A DNA stretch of 39,092 nt from CAUPWF01 sp036656795 (GTDB taxonomy: Bacteria > Bacillota > Clostridia > Lachnospirales > Lachnospiraceae): the NCBI GenBank assembly GCA_036656795.1, contig JAVXHR010000016.1, positions 1 to 39,092 on the forward strand, written 5' to 3'. Positions 1 through 7,149 of the stretch are shown one piece after another; position 1 is the stretch's first letter, and every line of letters starts with the position of its first letter. A model generated the notes under the pieces. That model saw only the letters and a list, made by a program, of their open reading frames with translations, made no database searches and had not been told where the DNA came from. Made by a program: the position numbers and the translations under genes.

Positions 1-87
1 ATTTCCTTGCAGCATCTGATGTACCGTAATATTCTTCATCTTTTCTGCTGCTACTTTTACCAATTCACTAAATTCGATTTCGTCCAT
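1..87 (-). CDS. Hypothetical protein, N-terminal part only (mobile-element type)
   Basis: The first 29 codons of a minus-strand gene that runs off the left edge; it begins MDEIEFSELVKVAAEKMKNI. The start is supported by a purine-rich GGGGGAA ribosome binding site just upstream. It follows the small gene at 97-279 by only 9 bases, so the two are probably co-transcribed. No domain can be recognised in so short a piece. The setting beside a tRNA gene suggests cargo or accessory DNA of an integrative element, but that is inference. Confidence 0.5.
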   Translation of the reverse strand, partial: MDEIEFSELVKVAAEKMKNITVHQMLQGN

Positions 88-96
88 TTATTCCCC

Positions 97-279
97 CTAA
101 GCCACTTCCTTTACTTTCAGTTTCTTAATGGGTGCGTTTGTTACCTTAAAGATAAGTTCATCAACACAATCTGTATATCTGCCTTGCCCTATAAGCTGAT
201 TTTTCAGTTCCACAAGGCTATGTAACAGAATTGTCCTTTCGTGGTTATCCAGATATGTATGGTATTTTTTCTCTCTCAT
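97..279 (-). CDS. Small conserved-type hypothetical protein (60 aa)
   Basis: A 60-residue charged protein beginning MREKKYHTYLDNHERTILLH and ending in a lysine-rich tail (IKKLKVKEVA). Three ATG codons occur in a row (285, 282, 279). The third is preferred because it lies 8 bases from the GGAGG ribosome binding site, while the first is only 2 bases from it. The style (short, predicted helical, no signal peptide or membrane segment) resembles accessory orfs of Firmicute conjugative elements. I do not recognise a named family and assign no function. It is probably in one transcript with the truncated gene at 1-87. Confidence 0.55.
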   Translation of the reverse strand: MREKKYHTYLDNHERTILLHSLVELKNQLIGQGRYTDCVDELIFKVTNAPIKKLKVKEVA

Positions 280-375
280 CATCATGACCTCCGTTTTTTA
301 TTTCATTATATGCAGGAGCGGAAAGATACTCAAAGGTGCAATAATTGGGAGTAAAACAAATAAGATAACGGGGCA

Positions 376-489
376 TTGAACAAGGAACAATCGCCTATTC
401 AATTAGCAGGATTTTTAGCAGCTTTTTTCGGCAAATTAGCAGGAAACGCTCCTGCTAATCGCTGTTTGTTACAAGTTCAATTTTGTTAA
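376..489 (+). CDS. Possible 37-aa small ORF (doubtful)
   Basis: An open frame from a TTG codon reading MNKEQSPIQLAGFLAAFFGK and ending LLQVQFC. It is hydrophobic in the middle. It contains the repeated decamer ATTAGCAGGA in frame, giving repeated Leu-Ala-Gly. There is no convincing ribosome binding site and the start codon is weak, so this may be non-coding repeat DNA or a remnant of mobile-element sequence. Confidence 0.2.
   Translation: MNKEQSPIQLAGFLAAFFGKLAGNAPANRCLLQVQFC
402..459. repeat. Three copies of ATTAGCAGGA, two forming an inverted repeat
   Basis: The decamer ATTAGCAGGA occurs at 402-411 and 435-444 in direct orientation and at 450-459 in inverse. The last two make a 10-bp stem with a 5-base loop. 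They lie between the small mobile-type genes and the tRNA-Arg gene, where a recombination or regulatory site would be plausible, but no function can be shown from sequence. Confidence 0.5.
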
Positions 490-502
490 GGAAATAAGAA
501 AA

Positions 503-533
503 GCCGAAAACCTTGGTTTTATAGGTTTTCGGC
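503..533 (-). terminator. Terminator of tRNA-Arg
   Basis: A perfect 11-bp stem (GCCGAAAACCT paired with AGGTTTTCGGC, 9-base loop). Read on the minus strand it is followed by TTTTCTTATTT. It lies 8 bases beyond the encoded CCA end of the tRNA gene, so it is the natural tRNA terminator. Confidence 0.75.
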
Positions 534-541
534 ATTATTTG

Positions 542-618
542 TGGCGTTCCTGAGCGGATTCGAACCGCTGGCCTTCCGCTTAGGAGGCGGACGCTCTATC
601 CTGCTGAGCTACAGAAAC
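542..618 (-). tRNA. tRNA-Arg (anticodon CCU)
   Basis: A full cloverleaf on the minus strand. The acceptor stem GTTTCTG pairs with CAGGAAC. The D arm is GCTC/GAGC. The anticodon stem TCCGC/GCGGA encloses loop CTCCTAA with anticodon CCT at 582-584, which reads AGG. The T arm contains GGTTCGAATCC. The 3' CCA is encoded at 542-544. tRNA-Arg genes of this kind are common integration sites, and mobile-type genes start a few hundred bases beyond its 3' end. Confidence 0.95.
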
Positions 619-692
619 ATTCAAAAAATCTATGTTTAATTTTACTTGCAAACCACGTTCTTGTCAATCCCTTATGGGTTATTACTGTTCTT

Positions 693-1568
693 TTAAAAGT
701 TAATATATCCCTGTAACCAAATATTCCCTTTAAAACGTCTTCCTATCTGTGGCTCCCCTAGCAGCTCATTCACCGGAACACATACATCTAATTCCAATTC
801 ATTCACATCTAATGTCATCATATATAATTGTTCATTTGTAATTTGATTCTTACTTTTATGAATCTTTAAAATCTCGCCCAGTATAGAATATTGATCACAC
901 TCTACTCCATAAGGCATAAAATACGTATCTACAATACTAAACACATCTTCTGTAATTAAACGTTCTGACACTTGTGCATAGGTATCAATATCTTCCAATG
1001 TAAGAATTTCGATTGCCGCTTGATCACCATCTTTGGCTGCACTTAATAACATCATTCGATTTCGAGATTCTTCTCTTCTTGTCTTTACCTGTTCCTCGTT
1101 TTTCTGAACAGGAAATAGTATCATGCCTGACAATGCCATACCGGAGAGCATCACAGATGTAGATGATTTCGGTAACTGTCCCAACTGTTTCTCTCGCATA
1201 TACTCAATCCCATTTTGCAGGTGAAAAATCAGACTTACCCCTACCTTAACATCTTCACATGTTCCAACGTATTCTTCTCTGTCAATACGCCTATCTACAA
1301 TAATATCTCCATACGACGACACTACCGTTCCTCTAAAATAAGGGATATAATACTCACATTCAAACTGTTCGTATTCATCGGTTTCTCCATATACACTAAT
1401 TCCTATATTCTCTCCATACTCTTTTCTATATTCACAGAAATCAATATTCTGCTCTAAGGAAACAAGTTCGTGGTGAGAAAATGTATCTCTGACTTCTTGC
1501 ACTATTTTTTTGATTTCTCTCTTTGTTTTTATAGTTGAAAAACCAATTGCCTTGATATATTGATGCAC
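693..1568 (-). CDS. DUF3881 family protein
   Basis: A 291-aa soluble protein without signal peptide or membrane helix, beginning MHQYIKAIGFSTIKTKREIK. The overall pattern (IKAIGFS opening, FECEYYIPYFRG, ending GRRFKGNIWLQGYINF) matches the DUF3881 family, which is largely confined to Lachnospiraceae and often sits beside serS. Residues about 150-185 (QVKTRREESRNRMMLLSAAKDGDQAA) look like a charged helical linker between two domains. Its function is unknown. It lies 50 bases downstream of serS on the same strand and could be read from the same transcript. The family assignment is from recollection of the sequence pattern. Confidence 0.8.
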   Translation of the reverse strand: MHQYIKAIGFSTIKTKREIKKIVQEVRDTFSHHELVSLEQNIDFCEYRKEYGENIGISVYGETDEYEQFECEYYIPYFRGTVVSSYGDIIVDRRIDREEYVGTCEDVKVGVSLIFHLQNGIEYMREKQLGQLPKSSTSVMLSGMALSGMILFPVQKNEEQVKTRREESRNRMMLLSAAKDGDQAAIEILTLEDIDTYAQVSERLITEDVFSIVDTYFMPYGVECDQYSILGEILKIHKSKNQITNEQLYMMTLDVNELELDVCVPVNELLGEPQIGRRFKGNIWLQGYINF

Positions 1569-1618
1569 TTTTTCGCCACTCCTATATTTCTTATTGCCCG
1601 TTATTATTTCCTTGAAAA

Positions 1619-2902
1619 CTATTTTATTTCTATTTTTTCTTTTGCTCCCATATATGGACGCAATGCAACCGGTATCTTTACACTTCCATCAGACTGCAAA
1701 TTATTCTCTAAAAATGCAATCAGCATTCTTGGTGGTGCTACAACTGTATTGTTCAATGTATGCGCAAAATACTTGCCATCATTCCCATTTACACGTATTT
1801 TCAAACGTCGTGCCTGAGCGTCTCCTAAGTTAGAACAACTACCTACTTCAAAATATTTTTTTTGTCTTGGTGACCAAGCTTCCACATCAACTGACTTTAC
1901 TTTTAGGTCAGCTAAATCTCCGGAACAACACTCTAAGGTTCGAACCGGTATATCTAAAGATCGAAATAAATCTACAGTATGCTTCCACATTTTATTATAC
2001 CATTCCATACTCTCTTCCGGTTTACATACTACAATCATTTCCTGTTTTTCAAATTGATGAATACGATACACTCCACGTTCTTCTATTCCATGTGCTCCTT
2101 TTTCCTTTCTAAAGCATGGGGAATAGCTTGTTAAAGTCTGTGGTAACTCTTCTTCTCTAAGCGTTGTATCGATGAATTTTCCAATCATAGAATGCTCACT
2201 TGTTCCAATAAGATAAAGATCTTCACCCTCGATTTTATACATCATTGAATCCATTTCAGCAAAACTCATAACGCCTGTAACTACGTCGCTGCGAATCATA
2301 TATGGTGGAATACAGTACGTAAACCCTTTATCAATCATAAAATCACGTGCATAAGAAATCACGGCTGAATGTAGTCTTGCAATATCTCCCATAAGATAGT
2401 AGAATCCATTTCCGGCAACTCGTCTTGCACTATCAAGGTCTATTCCTTGAAATTTCTCCATGATTTCTGCATGATATGGAACTTCAAACTCCGGTACAAC
2501 AGGTTCTCCATATCTCTCAACTTCCACATTCTCACTATCGTCTTTGCCAATTGGAACTGAAGGATCAATAATATTGGGAATTGTCATCATAATTTTTTTG
2601 ATTTCTTCTTCCACTTCACGTTCTTTTGCAGAAAGTGCTTCTATCCTATCCGCCTGTGTCTCTACTTGATTTTTTAATTCTTGCGCTTCCTCTTTTTTTC
2701 CTTGTGCCATAAGTGTTCCTATCTGCTTAGAGATCTTATTCTTATCAGCTCTTAGAACTTCTACTTCTTGCTTAATATTTCTATTTTCCTGGTCAAATTC
2801 CAACACTTTATCCACCAATGGAAGTTTTGCTTCTTGAAATTTGTTTTTAATATTTGTACGTACTACCTCCGGATTTGCTCTTACAAATTTAATATCTAAC
2901 AT
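1619..2902 (-). CDS. serS: Seryl-tRNA synthetase
   Basis: 427 aa, the usual length for bacterial SerRS, a cytosolic class II enzyme that charges tRNA-Ser (and tRNA-Sec) with serine. The N-terminal coiled-coil arm that grips the tRNA long variable arm spans about residues 30-105 and is rich in Lys, Glu and Gln. The catalytic domain follows with the serine-binding region GTSEHSMIG, motif 2 (SPCFRKEKGAHG then GVYRIHQFEKQE) and motif 3 (LNNTVVAPPRMLIAFLEN, with the conserved Arg). The start is supported by GAGGAGG upstream. It is the distal gene of a parA-parB-DUF4446-serS run, 47 bases after DUF4446. No T-box is visible in that short gap. Confidence 0.97.
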   Translation of the reverse strand: MLDIKFVRANPEVVRTNIKNKFQEAKLPLVDKVLEFDQENRNIKQEVEVLRADKNKISKQIGTLMAQGKKEEAQELKNQVETQADRIEALSAKEREVEEEIKKIMMTIPNIIDPSVPIGKDDSENVEVERYGEPVVPEFEVPYHAEIMEKFQGIDLDSARRVAGNGFYYLMGDIARLHSAVISYARDFMIDKGFTYCIPPYMIRSDVVTGVMSFAEMDSMMYKIEGEDLYLIGTSEHSMIGKFIDTTLREEELPQTLTSYSPCFRKEKGAHGIEERGVYRIHQFEKQEMIVVCKPEESMEWYNKMWKHTVDLFRSLDIPVRTLECCSGDLADLKVKSVDVEAWSPRQKKYFEVGSCSNLGDAQARRLKIRVNGNDGKYFAHTLNNTVVAPPRMLIAFLENNLQSDGSVKIPVALRPYMGAKEKIEIK

Positions 2903-2914
2903 AGATACCTCCTC

Positions 2915-2944
2915 TATTATTTATGCTTCTATTATTTATGCTTC
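2915..2944. repeat. 15-bp tandem duplication upstream of serS
   Basis: TATTATTTATGCTTC is present twice head to tail (2915-2929 and 2930-2944) in the short gap between DUF4446 and serS, just upstream of the serS ribosome binding site. It looks like a recent slippage duplication. Confidence 0.8.
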
Positions 2945-2949
2945 TAATT

Positions 2950-3480
2950 TTATAATCCTTTAATATCTAATCCATATGCTTCTTGATAGATTGCTCTTTC
3001 TAGTGATTCTGCCTCTTCTTCTGCCAATTCAATATAGCTTTCCCCTTTTACAATTTCCTTAACATACGTATAACACCCCTCACGACTATGCATAGAATTA
3101 ATTATCCAGCCATTGCTATTTCCATCTAATAAAGTTAATGCAAAACTTAGCTTTCCACCCATTTCATTAAATGCATCATATTTTACAATACCTACTTTTT
3201 GATAATCGTTCTCAATTTTTCGATATATTTCTTTAATATCTTGTCTATTTTGTTTTGCTAATTCTGTTATAGCATCGACTTCATTAAACTTATCAATAAT
3301 ACTTTCCTCTAAGTTTTTGCCATCTCCACCTCTCATAAATGATGCATAACTAGATTTCAATCGATTATATTTCATACTAACACTAATATACAATACAAAC
3401 AATAGAATAATTAACAATCCTAATCCAATCAGAATATACGCTGGATCAATTCCTATCTTTTCCAATAAATTACTTTTCAT
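2950..3480 (-). CDS. DUF4446 family membrane-anchored protein
   Basis: 176 aa. One N-terminal membrane helix (about residues 14-35, ILIGLGLLIILLFVLYISVS) is followed by a cytoplasmic coiled-coil-like region (about 37-95). A compact domain then contains VGIVKYDAFNEMGGKLSFAL and LLDGNSNGWIINSMHSREG, the signature of DUF4446. The family is typical of Clostridia and is regularly found next to parB/parA, as here, which hints at a link between chromosome segregation and the membrane, but its role is not known. The gene starts 3 bases after the parB stop, with AGAGG as ribosome binding site, so it is in the same operon. Confidence 0.82.
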   Translation of the reverse strand: MKSNLLEKIGIDPAYILIGLGLLIILLFVLYISVSMKYNRLKSSYASFMRGGDGKNLEESIIDKFNEVDAITELAKQNRQDIKEIYRKIENDYQKVGIVKYDAFNEMGGKLSFALTLLDGNSNGWIINSMHSREGCYTYVKEIVKGESYIELAEEEAESLERAIYQEAYGLDIKGL

Positions 3481-3483
3481 ATA

Positions 3484-4425
3484 TTAAACCTCTTCTCTAA
3501 TCGTCATTATTAAATCGAATATACGTTCGAGTTCTTCCTCTGAATAATACTCTATCTCAATCTTCCCTTTTCCTTTGCTCTTCTGACTAACATACACCTT
3601 TGTTCCTATTCTTGTCTTTAATTTTTCTTCTATATCTTTATATATAAAATCATCTTCTATAATTTTCTTTTCTTGCACTTTTTTTGGATTTTTCAAATTT
3701 CTTATTAATTTTTCTGTTTCTCTAACACTTAACTTTTCATCAAATATTTGCGTTGCCAACAAATATTGTTGCTTTTCATCATCTAGTGCTAACAGCGCAC
3801 GTGCATGACCTGTAGATATCATATCATCTACTATCATTTGTTGTACTTTATCATTGAGCTTTAGTAATCTCATTGAATTTGTAACAGCTGTTCTGCTTTT
3901 TGATACCCGCTCTGCTACTTCATCTTGTTTCAGTGAAAATTCCGTAAGTAGTTTTTTAAATGCCATCGCTTCTTCTATTGGATTCAAGTTTTCCCTTTGT
4001 ATATTTTCAATCAAAGAAATTTCAACTACTTCTTGCTCTGTATAATCTCTAATCATTACAGGAATTTCTTTAAGTCCTGCTAGTTTGGCGGCTCTCCAAC
4101 GTCTTTCTCCAGCTATAATTTCATAATAATCTTTTCTTTTTTGAACTAAAAGTGGTTGCAATATTCCAAATTGTCTTATGGAATCTGCCAATTCCAGCAA
4201 TGTATCTTCTTCAAATGTTCTTCTTGGCTGTTCTCTATTAGGTTCCACCTTGTTTATTTTTACAACTTGTTCTCCCATTCCAGATAATTCTTCTGATTTG
4301 TTTTCATCTTTCAAATCATGTTCCTGTTTTGTACTTGTTCCAACCTTTTCTACTGTTTTAGTGTTTTTATTATCTGGAATAAGACTATCCAGTCCTTTTC
4401 CCAACCCTCCACGTTTTATTGCCAT
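3484..4425 (-). CDS. parB: Chromosome-partitioning protein ParB (Spo0J)
   Basis: 313 aa. ParB is a CTP-dependent DNA clamp that loads at parS, spreads over origin DNA, and recruits condensin and ParA. Visible here are the basic N-terminus (AIKRGGLGKGLDSLIP), the ParB/Srx domain with REQPRRTF and the CTP-binding GERRWRA motif, and ENIQRENLNPIEEA. The helix-turn-helix follows (LKQDEVAERVSKSRTAVTNS, about residues 160-180) with STGHARALLAL, then a C-terminal dimerisation domain. The linker (residues about 12-50) is acidic and variable. It overlaps the parA 3' end by 10 bases, so the two are translationally coupled. Its targets, two perfect parS sites, lie about 0.8 kb upstream. Confidence 0.96.
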   Translation of the reverse strand: MAIKRGGLGKGLDSLIPDNKNTKTVEKVGTSTKQEHDLKDENKSEELSGMGEQVVKINKVEPNREQPRRTFEEDTLLELADSIRQFGILQPLLVQKRKDYYEIIAGERRWRAAKLAGLKEIPVMIRDYTEQEVVEISLIENIQRENLNPIEEAMAFKKLLTEFSLKQDEVAERVSKSRTAVTNSMRLLKLNDKVQQMIVDDMISTGHARALLALDDEKQQYLLATQIFDEKLSVRETEKLIRNLKNPKKVQEKKIIEDDFIYKDIEEKLKTRIGTKVYVSQKSKGKGKIEIEYYSEEELERIFDLIMTIREEV

Positions 4426-5192
4426 TCTTCTTCTCCTTTGTGAATCACTTCTTCTGCTAGTAACATATAGCTTTCTGCTCCTGCCGACTTTGAATCATAT
4501 AAATGTATTGGCATTCCATGACTTGGAGCCTCCGCCAGCCGAATATTCCGTGGTATAATTGTCTTGTATATTGTTTGAGCGAGATTGTCTTTCACGTTTT
4601 CCACTACTTGTAGTGATAAATTAGTTCTTGCATCATACATAGTAAATACGACGCCTTCCATCTCGAGTTTTGAATTCAATCGTTCCTTTACTAACTCTAT
4701 TGTATGGATCAGTTGGCTCAGCCCTTCAAGTGCATAGTATTCACACTGGATTGGAACAAGTACTGTGTCAGCTGTCGTCATTGCATTAATTGTTAGCATA
4801 CTTAGTGATGGTGGGCAATCAATAATAATAAAATCATAATTATCTCTGATTTTTTCTACTTCATCTCTAATAATATACTCTTTATTTTCAACGTCTACTA
4901 ATTCAATTTCTGCCGCTGATAAATCAATTGTTGTTGGTAATACATCTAAGTTTTCCAATGCATCTTTACAAATCACTTCATTAATGTCAATTTCTCCCAA
5001 TATTAAATCATATACTGTATTTTCAAGTTCTTCTTTATTTAATCCCAGTCCGCTCGTCATATTTCCTTGTGGATCCATGTCAATAGCAAGTACTTTCTTT
5101 CCCTTGGATCCCAGGCATGCCGATAAGTTGATCGCAGTTGTTGTTTTCCCGACTCCACCCTTTTGGTTTGCAACGGCTATAATTCTTCCCAT
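4416..5192 (-). CDS. parA: Chromosome-partitioning ATPase ParA (Soj)
   Basis: 258 aa, the length of the chromosomal Soj type without an N-terminal helix-turn-helix. The deviant Walker A motif (NQKGGVGKTTTAINLS, with the signature Lys) starts at about residue 9. The A' motif is AIDMDPQGNMTSGL and the Walker B motif is FIIIDCPPSLSMLT. ParA binds DNA non-specifically as an ATP dimer and works with ParB; in Bacillus, Soj also regulates DnaA. It is first in the parA-parB-DUF4446-serS unit. A candidate -10 (TATAAT on the minus strand, 5223-5228) lies just downstream of the twin parS sites, so ParB bound at parS would sit beside the promoter. Confidence 0.96.
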   Translation of the reverse strand: MGRIIAVANQKGGVGKTTTAINLSACLGSKGKKVLAIDMDPQGNMTSGLGLNKEELENTVYDLILGEIDINEVICKDALENLDVLPTTIDLSAAEIELVDVENKEYIIRDEVEKIRDNYDFIIIDCPPSLSMLTINAMTTADTVLVPIQCEYYALEGLSQLIHTIELVKERLNSKLEMEGVVFTMYDARTNLSLQVVENVKDNLAQTIYKTIIPRNIRLAEAPSHGMPIHLYDSKSAGAESYMLLAEEVIHKGEEEWQ

Positions 5193-5256
5193 TTGTATTC
5201 ACCTTTCTTTCTCATGTTATTAATTATACCACCTTTTTCTTCTTTAATCCACCAAA

Positions 5257-5272
5257 TGTTTCACGTGAAACA
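5257..5272. promoter_or_regulatory. parS site 1
   Basis: A perfect 16-bp palindrome TGTTTCACGTGAAACA, identical to the Bacillus-type parS consensus recognised by the ParB helix-turn-helix. It lies in the divergent gap between parA and the hydrolase gene, about 8-10 kb from oriC. Confidence 0.97.
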
Positions 5273-5292
5273 TTTTATTTTTTTCTTTTCAA

Positions 5293-5308
5293 TGTTTCAC
5301 GTGAAACA
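5293..5308. promoter_or_regulatory. parS site 2
   Basis: A second perfect TGTTTCACGTGAAACA, 36 bp from the first centre to centre. Flanks are shared with site 1 (AA before, TTTT after), suggesting local duplication or selection on the flanks. Confidence 0.97.
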
Positions 5309-5355
5309 TTTTCAACCAAAGTTTTAAATTTCTTTTCATATTGTCACTATTGTAG

Positions 5356-5361
5356 TATAAT
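5356..5361 (+). promoter_or_regulatory. -10 box of the hydrolase gene
   Basis: A consensus TATAAT 35 bases before the start codon. A weak -35 (TTTCAT) lies 16 bases upstream of it. It is divergent from the parA promoter across the parS pair. Confidence 0.5.
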
Positions 5362-5396
5362 AGTATTAATGAATATGTGCAGAAAGTAGGTGTCTT

Positions 5397-6353
5397 ATGA
5401 AGGTAATAGAAAAGCTTAAAAGAAGTGCTGTTTTTTTATTTTTATTTTCTCTAATGATGTTTTTGTTTAATAAAATTGTTTATTTTTTAGCTACAGTGGA
5501 TAACTTATTGTTTCATCCAAAGGAACACTATTATAACTGGCAATATGGGGATGTCTTCTATACAAAACAAGGTAATGGGGATGCTTTACTTCTAATACAC
5601 GATTTGTCTCCTTCTGGATCGGCATGTGAATGGAATAATGTAATCGATTCATTATCTTCTACTCACACCGTATATACTCTTGATTTACTTGGGTGTGGGC
5701 GCTCTTCCAAACCATCTATTACTTATACGAATTACTTTTTTGTACAGTTAATAGATGATTTTATTAAAAATGTTATTTGTAATCCTGTGGACTTAGTCGT
5801 TTCTGGAAGTAGCTCAGAGATTGGGATTATGGCATCTCGAAATGATGATACTATGTTGCGAAAATTAATTCTTATTAATCCAAAAGATTTGGTTTCTTCC
5901 ACAAAGATACCAACTATATTTTCAAAGATCAAAAAACATATTATCTGTTGCCCTATTATTGGTACCTTTATATATAATATATTATCTTCACAAAAGGTTT
6001 TAGAAAAGCAATTTATGTTGCACTATTTCTATAATCCAGCAGATATAAGTCAACTCTATATTCGTACTTGTTATGAAAGTTCTCATACCAATAATAATAG
6101 GGGAAAATATCTATATGCCAGTATTGTTGGTCGATATACCACGGTAAGCACATTGCAAGCTCTAGAGGACAGTAATACTCCAATATTTATTTTGATTGGA
6201 TCTTGTGACCCATTATATCGATTAATTGCTGACCAATATGTAACTTATAATTCTTCTGTTGAGATTCTTACAATTGAAAATGCGAAGTTTCTTCCTCAGA
6301 TAGAAAACCCAGCGGAATTTACTTCTATTATAGATATACTCTGTGAGGGATAA
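5397..6353 (+). CDS. Membrane-anchored alpha/beta-hydrolase-fold protein, probably degenerate
   Basis: 318 aa with an N-terminal membrane helix (about residues 11-32). The fold is visible from LLLIHDLSPSGSACEW (oxyanion-loop region, though the usual HG is HD), VYTLDLLGCGRSSKP (the DxxGxGxS strand 4 motif), and a nucleophile elbow G137-S-S139-S-E141 in place of GxSxG. The acid region is LIGSCDPLY (Asp271). Where the catalytic His is expected (normally AGHLPHxExP), the sequence reads AKFLPQIENP, so His is replaced. Hydrolase activity is therefore doubtful. Such proteins are often seen beside parA in Lachnospiraceae; a link to segregation is unproven. Start: AGGTG lies 7 bases before the ATG. 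It is transcribed towards the origin, against most neighbours. Confidence 0.8.
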   Translation: MKVIEKLKRSAVFLFLFSLMMFLFNKIVYFLATVDNLLFHPKEHYYNWQYGDVFYTKQGNGDALLLIHDLSPSGSACEWNNVIDSLSSTHTVYTLDLLGCGRSSKPSITYTNYFFVQLIDDFIKNVICNPVDLVVSGSSSEIGIMASRNDDTMLRKLILINPKDLVSSTKIPTIFSKIKKHIICCPIIGTFIYNILSSQKVLEKQFMLHYFYNPADISQLYIRTCYESSHTNNNRGKYLYASIVGRYTTVSTLQALEDSNTPIFILIGSCDPLYRLIADQYVTYNSSVEILTIENAKFLPQIENPAEFTSIIDILCEG

Positions 6354-6389
6354 GCATCTTTAAATAATAATTTCTATTAAATCTAATAT

Positions 6390-6418
6390 AAAAGAGCCAC
6401 TATAGTAGTGGCTCTTTT
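6390..6418. terminator. Bidirectional terminator shared by hydrolase gene and rsmG
   Basis: A perfect 13-bp stem with a 3-base loop, A-rich on one side and T-rich on the other (AAAAGAGCCACTA paired with TAGTGGCTCTTTT), so it can stop both convergent transcripts. The rsmG stop codon (6400-6402) and its last codons lie inside the stem. Confidence 0.88.
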
Positions 6419-7113
6419 GCAGGCAGTCCGGACTTTCTTGGATATTTTTTTCCTGTTTTTTTGATTTTCTTTATTTTGATAAATGATCTTGCAATATCTG
6501 AACTTGGCAATGTGAATTTTATTATTTCTGTTAATTCTCCGCCTAACATACCAATCGCCTTTTTGGATTCACTCACTTCTGCATCAATCTCACCTGCTTT
6601 ATAAGAAACAAAGAAACCCCCTACCTTGATATATGGTATGCAATATTCTGTTAATGTAGCAAGATGTGCAACTGCACGAGACACACATAAATCAAATGAT
6701 TCTCTATACTTTTTTTCTTTAGCATAATCTTCTGCCCGTCCATGTATTGCAGTAATTCCCTTAAGTTGTAGCTTACTTATTATATCATCTAAGAATTTGA
6801 CTCGTTTGTTTAAAGAATCTAATAAAACAACTTCTAATTCAGGAAAAACAATCTTAAGTGGTATTCCTGGAAACCCTGCTCCTGTTCCTACATCTATCAA
6901 CGAATTAATCGTACTCATATCTATCGCATTTACAAGAGATAAACTATCAATAAAATGCTTTTCCTGCACTTCTTGATATTCTGTAATTCCTGTCAAGTTC
7001 ATGACTTGATTCCATTCAATTAACAATTTATAGTATACATCAAATTGTTCTTTTTGTTTTTCTGACAAAATAATATCTAGTTTTGCTAATTTATTTTCAA
7101 ATGTTTGACCCAT
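6400..7113 (-). CDS. rsmG: 16S rRNA (guanine527-N7)-methyltransferase RsmG (GidB)
   Basis: 237 aa, the standard length. RsmG uses S-adenosylmethionine to methylate G527 in the 530 loop of 16S rRNA; its loss gives low-level streptomycin resistance in other bacteria. The SAM-binding loop is LIDVGTGAGFPGIPLKIVFP (about residues 68-87), preceded by NLTGITEYQEVQEKHFIDSL and followed by LLDSLNKRVKFLDDI and CVSRAVAHL, all typical. The start has GAGGAG 7 bases upstream. It is the last gene of the rpmH-to-rsmG run, 36 bases after mnmG. Its C-terminus is encoded within the shared terminator stem. Confidence 0.96.
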   Translation of the reverse strand: MGQTFENKLAKLDIILSEKQKEQFDVYYKLLIEWNQVMNLTGITEYQEVQEKHFIDSLSLVNAIDMSTINSLIDVGTGAGFPGIPLKIVFPELEVVLLDSLNKRVKFLDDIISKLQLKGITAIHGRAEDYAKEKKYRESFDLCVSRAVAHLATLTEYCIPYIKVGGFFVSYKAGEIDAEVSESKKAIGMLGGELTEIIKFTLPSSDIARSFIKIKKIKKTGKKYPRKSGLPAKEPLL

Positions 7114-7149
7114 TCATATACTCCTCATCTTAATGGTAAATCGGTTATT

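Noticed and set aside
4178..4558. A 126-codon plus-strand frame across parB/parA
   Set aside because: Shadow of two well-supported genes; serine- and leucine-rich antisense translation.
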